Shown here: positions 60,873 to 64,000 of the stretch, piece by piece
Numbering within the stretch: position 1 is the first letter of the stretch
Layout of the letters: each line of letters opens with the position of its first letter
Assembly: GCA_964650845.1 (NCBI GenBank)
Contig: CAZYXR010000003.1
Location: forward strand, 1 to 64,000
From: UBA7692 sp964650845
Lineage (GTDB): Bacteria > Bacteroidota > Bacteroidia > Chitinophagales > LD1
DNA: 64,000 bases
Direction of reading: 5' to 3'
Notes under the pieces: generated by a model
What the model was told of the DNA's origin: nothing
Databases searched by the model: none
The model's input: only the letters and a program-made list of their open reading frames with translations
Made by a program: the position numbers and the translations under genes

Positions 60873-61757
60873 TTATTTTGATGTAAAACGATTTTGCCAC
60901 AGTGCGTGTGCAATCACACTAAACAATATTATCGCTGTGCCGATGTAAAAGCCCGGTTGCAACAATTTGTTTTCGCCAAAGAAAATAAACGCTAGCGCTA
61001 TGCCATAAACCGGCTCTAAATTGATGGCAAGATTTAAAGTAAAAGCACTTAGATGTTTTAGCGCAGCAAGCGAAAGAATAAGTGTAATGTGTGTGCATAG
61101 CAAAGCAAGTACAACCAATAAGCCCCAATCGCTTACCGATGGAAACAACTGCTCGGTTTTAAAAATATAAAGGTACAAAGGCATAGCAAAAGTAAGTGCC
61201 ACAAAACCGGTAAGCATTTCATAAAAACTCACCACATCGGGCGATAGCTCATTCACCACATTTTTATTGAAAATATTAAAAAACGAACCCACAAAAGCCG
61301 CCATCAATGCAAGAAAAATACCAAGTGCATATTCTATACCATCAAAAAAAATAAAGCCTATACCAACAATGCCAAGCAGGCTGAACGCAATTTCAGAAAC
61401 ACTAAACTTTTTCTTTGTTATAAGCGGCTCCAGCAATGCGGTAAAAAGCGATGTGGTAGAAAAACAACTTAGTGTAATAGAAACATTGGAATACTTAATT
61501 GCTCCATAAAAAAACAACCAGTGAATCATCAGCAAAACCCCAATGCCTGCCATTGTCCAAAACAGCTTGCGCGGCACGTAAAACGACTTGCCCAAAAGCA
61601 ACATTTGCAAACCAAGCGAGATAGTAACCAATAACATTCGCCACCATACCAACAAACCCTCCGAAAGCGATATGCCTTTGCCCAATACGCCCGTAATGCC
61701 CCACAACAATATGGAGAGGTGCATGTAAATTTGCGCGCGCTTCGATTTATCTGACAT
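60873..61757 (-). CDS. EamA/DMT family transporter
   Basis: A 294-residue protein with ten helices in two EamA halves (about 8-135 and 150-285). Sequence features are SILLWGITGVLGKGISLSE in the first half and LNLAINLEPVYGIALAFIFFGE, in part NLEPVYGIALAF, in the second. These transporters export or import metabolites such as amino acids; the substrate is not predictable. It lies 36 bases upstream of the CpsB-type gene. Confidence 0.9.
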   Translation of the reverse strand: MSDKSKRAQIYMHLSILLWGITGVLGKGISLSEGLLVWWRMLLVTISLGLQMLLLGKSFYVPRKLFWTMAGIGVLLMIHWLFFYGAIKYSNVSITLSCFSTTSLFTALLEPLITKKKFSVSEIAFSLLGIVGIGFIFFDGIEYALGIFLALMAAFVGSFFNIFNKNVVNELSPDVVSFYEMLTGFVALTFAMPLYLYIFKTEQLFPSVSDWGLLVVLALLCTHITLILSLAALKHLSAFTLNLAINLEPVYGIALAFIFFGENKLLQPGFYIGTAIILFSVIAHALWQNRFTSK

Positions 61758-61776
61758 TTGACACTATAAAGAATCG

Positions 61777-61810
61777 GAAAACAAAAAAGGATGAAGCAAT
61801 CGCCTCATCC
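61777..61810 (-). terminator. Rho-independent terminator of the aconitase gene
   Basis: On the minus strand GGATGAGGC and GCTTCATCC form a 9-bp stem (one G-U) with a GATT loop, followed by TTTTTTGTTTTCC. It lies 26 bases after the aconitase stop and before the EamA start. Confidence 0.85.
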
Positions 61811-61835
61811 TTTCACTATACATTTTTAAATAAAA

Positions 61836-64000
61836 TTATGCGCCTACACTTGCACGAATAATATTCAATGCTGCACCAGCTTTGAACCATTCAATTTGCT
61901 GCGCATTATAAGTGTGTGCCACTTCAAAGCTTTCGGTTGAACCGTCTTTGTGCGTTAATTGTAGCGTTAAGTTTTTGCCTGGAGCAAATGTGGTTACACC
62001 CAAAATATCAATGCTGTCGTCTTCTTGAATTTTGTTGTAATCTTCTTTGTTTACAAAAGTCAATGCCAACATTCCTTGCTTTTTCAAGTTGGTTTCGTGA
62101 ATACGAGCAAAAGATTTAACCAACACTGCGCGCACACCCAAAAAGCGCGGTTCCATTGCTGCATGTTCGCGGCTCGAGCCTTCGCCATAGTTCTCATCGC
62201 CAACTACTATCGAGCCAATGCTATTTGCTTTGTAATCGCGCTGAACCTTAGGTACAGATTGGTACTCGCCAGTTAATTGATTTTTAATGCTGTCGGTTTT
62301 CTCGTTGAAAAAGTTCACCGCACCAATCAACATATTATTTGAAATGTTATCTAAGTGCCCGCGGAATTTTAACCATGGTCCAGCCATAGAAATATGGTCG
62401 GTTGTACATTTGCCTTTTGCTTTTATCAGCAATTTTAAACCGTTTAAATCGGTTCCTTCCCATGCTGCAAACGGAGCCAACAATTGCAAGCGATTAGATG
62501 TTGGAGATACCACTACTGTTACTGTGCTGCCATCGGCTGCCGGAGCTTGATAACCTGCATCTTCTACCGCAAAACCTTTGGTAGGCAACTCATCGCCCGT
62601 TGGCGGGTCTAACTTTACTGCTTCACCTTTGCTATTAGTTAAAGTATCGGTAATAGGGTTGAAAGATAAATCGCCTGCAATGGCAATAGCAGCAACCATT
62701 TCGGGCGAAGCTACAAATGCAAAAGTATTGGGGTTTCCATCGGCACGTTTTGCAAAGTTGCGGTTGAATGAATGCACAATGGTGTTCTTTTCAGCCTTTT
62801 CTGCACCCATTCTATCCCACATTCCAATACAAGGTCCACAAGCATTAGTAAAAATGGTAGCATTCAAATCGGTAAATGTTTGTAACAAGCCATCGCGCTC
62901 GGCTGTGTAGCGAACTTGTTCAGAACCCGGATTGATACCAAACTCTGCCTTGGTAGCCAAGCCTTTTGCCACAGCTTGTTTTGCAATTGAAGCTGCACGG
63001 CTCAAATCTTCGTAAGAAGAATTGGTGCAAGAACCTATCAAGCCCCATTCTACTTTCAAAGGCCAGTTGTTTTTACCAGCTTCTTCCTTCATTTTAGAAA
63101 CCGGAGTTGCCAAATCTGGTGTAAATGGCCCGTTTAAATGCGGCTCCAGTTCTGATAAATTGATTTCGATAACTTGATCGAAATATTGTTCTGGATTTGC
63201 ATACACTTCCGCATCGGCAGTTAAATGATGTTTGATGCCATTTGCCAAATCGGCAACGTTTGCACGACCGGTAGAGCGCAAATAACGCTCCATACTTTCA
63301 TCGTACCCAAATGTTGAAGTAGTTGCACCAATTTCTGCTCCCATGTTGCAGATAGTTCCCTTTCCGGTGCAGCTCATGCTTACGGCTCCTTCGCCAAAAT
63401 ATTCCACCACTGCGCCAGTTCCACCTTTTACAGTAAGTATTCCGGCTACTTTCAAAATCACATCTTTTGGTGCTGTCCAGCCATTTAATTTTCCGGTAAG
63501 TTTTACACCTATCAGTTTAGGGAATTTAAGTTCCCATGGCAAGCCTGCCATTACATCGCAAGCATCGGCACCACCTACGCCAATTGCTATCATTCCCAAT
63601 CCGCCAGCATTTACTGTGTGCGAATCTGTGCCTATCATCATTCCACCAGGGAAAGCGTAATTTTCTAACACCACTTGGTGAATAATGCCTGCACCTGGCT
63701 TCCAAAAACCAATACCGTATTTGTTGGAAACAGAAGCAAGAAAATCATAAACCTCTTTGCTTTCTTTATTTGCAACAGCTAAGTCGTCTTTTGCACCAAC
63801 TTTTGCTGTAATTAAGTGGTCGCAGTGAACTGTAGAAGGTACCGCCACTTTTGGGCGACCAGCCTGCATAAATTGCAATAAAGCCATTTGCGCTGTTGCA
63901 TCCTGCATAGCCACTCTATCGGACGCAAAATCTACATAAGAACCTCCGCGCTGGAAGTTTTCGAGCGATTGCGATTCGTGCAAATGCGCGTACAATATTT
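61836..64000 (-). CDS. Aconitate hydratase (mitochondrial type), N-terminus outside the window
   Basis: The last ~720 residues of an aconitase, which interconverts citrate and isocitrate in the TCA cycle. The frame is open to the window edge; TTG at 63995 is not a start. Iron-sulfur ligands are Cys in GSCTNSSYEDL and the pair in NACGPCIGMW. Other landmarks are STVHCDHL, IGTDSHTVNAGGLGM and the C-terminal GDENYGEGSSREHAA. Length and motifs fit the ~755-residue mitochondrial type rather than AcnA/IRP1 or AcnB. Only a few dozen residues are missing. Confidence 0.95.
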   Translation of the reverse strand, partial: ILYAHLHESQSLENFQRGGSYVDFASDRVAMQDATAQMALLQFMQAGRPKVAVPSTVHCDHLITAKVGAKDDLAVANKESKEVYDFLASVSNKYGIGFWKPGAGIIHQVVLENYAFPGGMMIGTDSHTVNAGGLGMIAIGVGGADACDVMAGLPWELKFPKLIGVKLTGKLNGWTAPKDVILKVAGILTVKGGTGAVVEYFGEGAVSMSCTGKGTICNMGAEIGATTSTFGYDESMERYLRSTGRANVADLANGIKHHLTADAEVYANPEQYFDQVIEINLSELEPHLNGPFTPDLATPVSKMKEEAGKNNWPLKVEWGLIGSCTNSSYEDLSRAASIAKQAVAKGLATKAEFGINPGSEQVRYTAERDGLLQTFTDLNATIFTNACGPCIGMWDRMGAEKAEKNTIVHSFNRNFAKRADGNPNTFAFVASPEMVAAIAIAGDLSFNPITDTLTNSKGEAVKLDPPTGDELPTKGFAVEDAGYQAPAADGSTVTVVVSPTSNRLQLLAPFAAWEGTDLNGLKLLIKAKGKCTTDHISMAGPWLKFRGHLDNISNNMLIGAVNFFNEKTDSIKNQLTGEYQSVPKVQRDYKANSIGSIVVGDENYGEGSSREHAAMEPRFLGVRAVLVKSFARIHETNLKKQGMLALTFVNKEDYNKIQEDDSIDILGVTTFAPGKNLTLQLTHKDGSTESFEVAHTYNAQQIEWFKAGAALNIIRASVGA

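Noticed and set aside
1..64000. Insertion sequences, prophage genes, tRNA or rRNA genes
   Set aside because: No transposase, integrase, phage structural gene, tRNA cloverleaf or rRNA segment was recognised on either strand.

Overview
The window reads as a piece of a draft genome or MAG from a Bacteroidota bacterium, probably from the Chitinophagales/Sphingobacteriales side. The evidence is: type IX secretion (T9SS) C-terminal sorting domains on several large secreted proteins, a gliding-motility-type C-terminal domain, a PorZ-like protein, short leaders with TAnnTTTG-like -7 boxes, and families typical of the phylum (GDYXXLXY, DUF2157, PspC with PadR, PafA-like phosphatase). Three 10-N blocks (541-550, 49833-49842, 51082-51091) are scaffold gaps. 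Two of them break reading frames that become continuous when the Ns are removed. No rRNA, tRNA or CRISPR array was seen.

Layout. 1-6 kb: the end of a glutathione peroxidase, a transketolase N-terminal subunit, a 2OG-Fe(II) oxygenase, a DsbD-like reductase and a von Willebrand factor A protein. 6.0-8.0 kb: an accessory island. It holds a C9 tract in front of a 21-bp repeat that is open in a heptapeptide frame, two perfect inverted repeats around a promoter, three unrecognised small genes (90, 272 and 64 aa) and a strong terminator. 8-18 kb: mostly housekeeping genes (YggU, Kbl, a secreted M4 metallopeptidase, a lipoprotein, a His-rich membrane protein, YbaB, RsgA), then a PadR/PspC-domain operon.

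18.1-29.1 kb is one long minus-strand polysaccharide operon. In transcription order it encodes a UDP-sugar epimerase, a 49-aa DUF5989 protein, the Wzm and Wzt export pair, a GT14-type transferase, an RmlD-like reductase, four GT2 enzymes in tandem, a hexapeptide acetyltransferase and a GT4 enzyme. A second small locus at 58.7-61.8 kb encodes EamA, a CpsB-type phosphatase, RfbC and RfbD and probably supplies dTDP-rhamnose and length control. An SxtJ-family gene, usually a partner of DUF5989, lies alone at 53.8 kb.

29-50 kb carries large cell-surface proteins (PKD/CHU_C, lamin-tail-domain and PorZ-like) between metabolic genes: CDGSH protein, DUF2157/GDYXXLXY pair, CBS protein, alpha/beta hydrolase, TrpG/PabA, CvpA, a sphingosine-1-phosphate-lyase-like PLP enzyme, PafA-like phosphatase, CinA, a SPOR protein and DeoC. 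50-64 kb has a membrane-anchored EEP phosphodiesterase, an LpxH-like phosphoesterase, an ALDH7 dehydrogenase, DUF1015, AmtB, pyruvate dehydrogenase E2 and the start-truncated aconitase.

Most genes are ordinary. The places most worth a second look are the 6-8 kb island, the SPOR gene whose signal peptide is built from 7-bp repeats, the separated DUF5989/SxtJ pair and the sphingosine-phosphate-lyase-like enzyme.
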